Part shown: piece by piece, positions 63,697 to 64,000 of the stretch
How the letters are laid out: each line of letters starts with the position of its first letter
Position numbering within the stretch: position 1 is the stretch's first letter
Origin: Cyanodermella asteris
Taxonomy: Eukaryota > Ascomycota > Lecanoromycetes > Ostropales > Stictidaceae
Direction: 5' to 3'
Assembly (NCBI GenBank): GCA_900618795.1
Contig: UYJD01000001.1
Span: 2,250,823 to 2,314,822 of the forward strand
Length of the DNA stretch: 64,000 nt
Notes under the pieces: model-generated
What the model was told of the DNA's origin: nothing
The model's database searches: none
Seen by the model: only the letters and a program-made list of their open reading frames with translations
Made by a program: the position numbers and the translations under genes

Positions 63697-64000
63697 TTCT
63701 CATCCTCCGCCGCCGTCACCCTCGCGTCGCGAAGCAGCCTCCACCTTGGCTGGTGGAGCGCGGCGAGAAAGTGGTGTTCCGGCGGGCAGAAAATTAGCAG
63801 GCGATCATCTCCTGGGCCAGGTGAGTCGATGGACGAGATTTGGAGATGAAACAAGCAGTGTGGGGCGCGTAAGGTGATGCTGAAAGTCGCTCGATGTCGT
63901 TGCGCATCACGGTGCTGTCGACAATGCTCCGGCGTTCTGCTGGGACGTCGGCCAAAATTTCGCCGCGCCGACGCTATTTCGGGCAGCAATTTACGAAACT
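63697..64000. promoter_or_regulatory. Upstream region of SPT7
   Basis: The 304 bp to the window edge contain the SPT7 leader and promoter. No other gene is evident. Confidence 0.5.

Overview
This window is a nuclear chromosome segment of a filamentous ascomycete. The short GT-AG introns (about 50-130 nt), the compact genes on both strands, and the gene content (white collar 1, fungal rhodopsin-like membrane protein, DUF6594, HET remnant, KP4-like secreted protein, several short-chain dehydrogenases) all point that way. The style of the proteins suggests Dothideomycetes, perhaps Mycosphaerellales/Capnodiales, but that rank is an impression rather than a computed placement. No rRNA, convincing tRNA, CRISPR array or intact transposon was seen.

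Layout. 1-10.6 kb is loosely packed accessory sequence. It holds a multi-pass membrane protein, a four-exon protein with an H...NNC pattern like papain-fold hydrolases, a remnant of a HET-domain gene, a Ser/Thr-Pro-rich probably nuclear protein and a decayed O-methyltransferase. 10.6-17.3 kb is one intronless gene for the catalytic subunit of DNA polymerase epsilon. 18-22.7 kb holds a possible micro-gene, an SDR with a possible mitochondrial leader, an unknown 190-residue protein and a seven-helix rhodopsin-like protein. 22.7-29.5 kb is sparse, with only an unrecognised 242-codon ORF and a small mitochondrial LEA-like protein.

29.5-46.5 kb is a dense housekeeping block: white collar 1 (blue-light receptor), RPA34-type RNA polymerase I subunit, GRC3 polynucleotide kinase, a DUF1365 membrane protein, SEC18/NSF, CWC25 splicing factor and an SDR. 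The RPA34 and GRC3 genes are divergent and both belong to the nucleolar rRNA pathway. SEC18 and CWC25 are divergent across a 12-bp tandem repeat. 46.5-53 kb is accessory again: a KP4-like secreted protein, an SDR without the usual YxxxK pair and a DUF6594 membrane protein. 53-64 kb returns to conserved genes (MAM33/p32, SNF7 of ESCRT-III, SPT7 of SAGA), interrupted by a flavin monooxygenase that appears recently disabled and an unknown protein with a methyltransferase-like glycine motif.

The main theme is alternation of conserved blocks with short accessory stretches. Three accessory enzyme or recognition genes (HET, O-methyltransferase, flavin monooxygenase) are broken, while a KP4-like secreted protein and an orphan ORF look whole. 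Starts were placed on ATG codons and splice sites were chosen by eye from reading frame and GT-AG signals, so exon boundaries are good hypotheses rather than transcript-verified facts.
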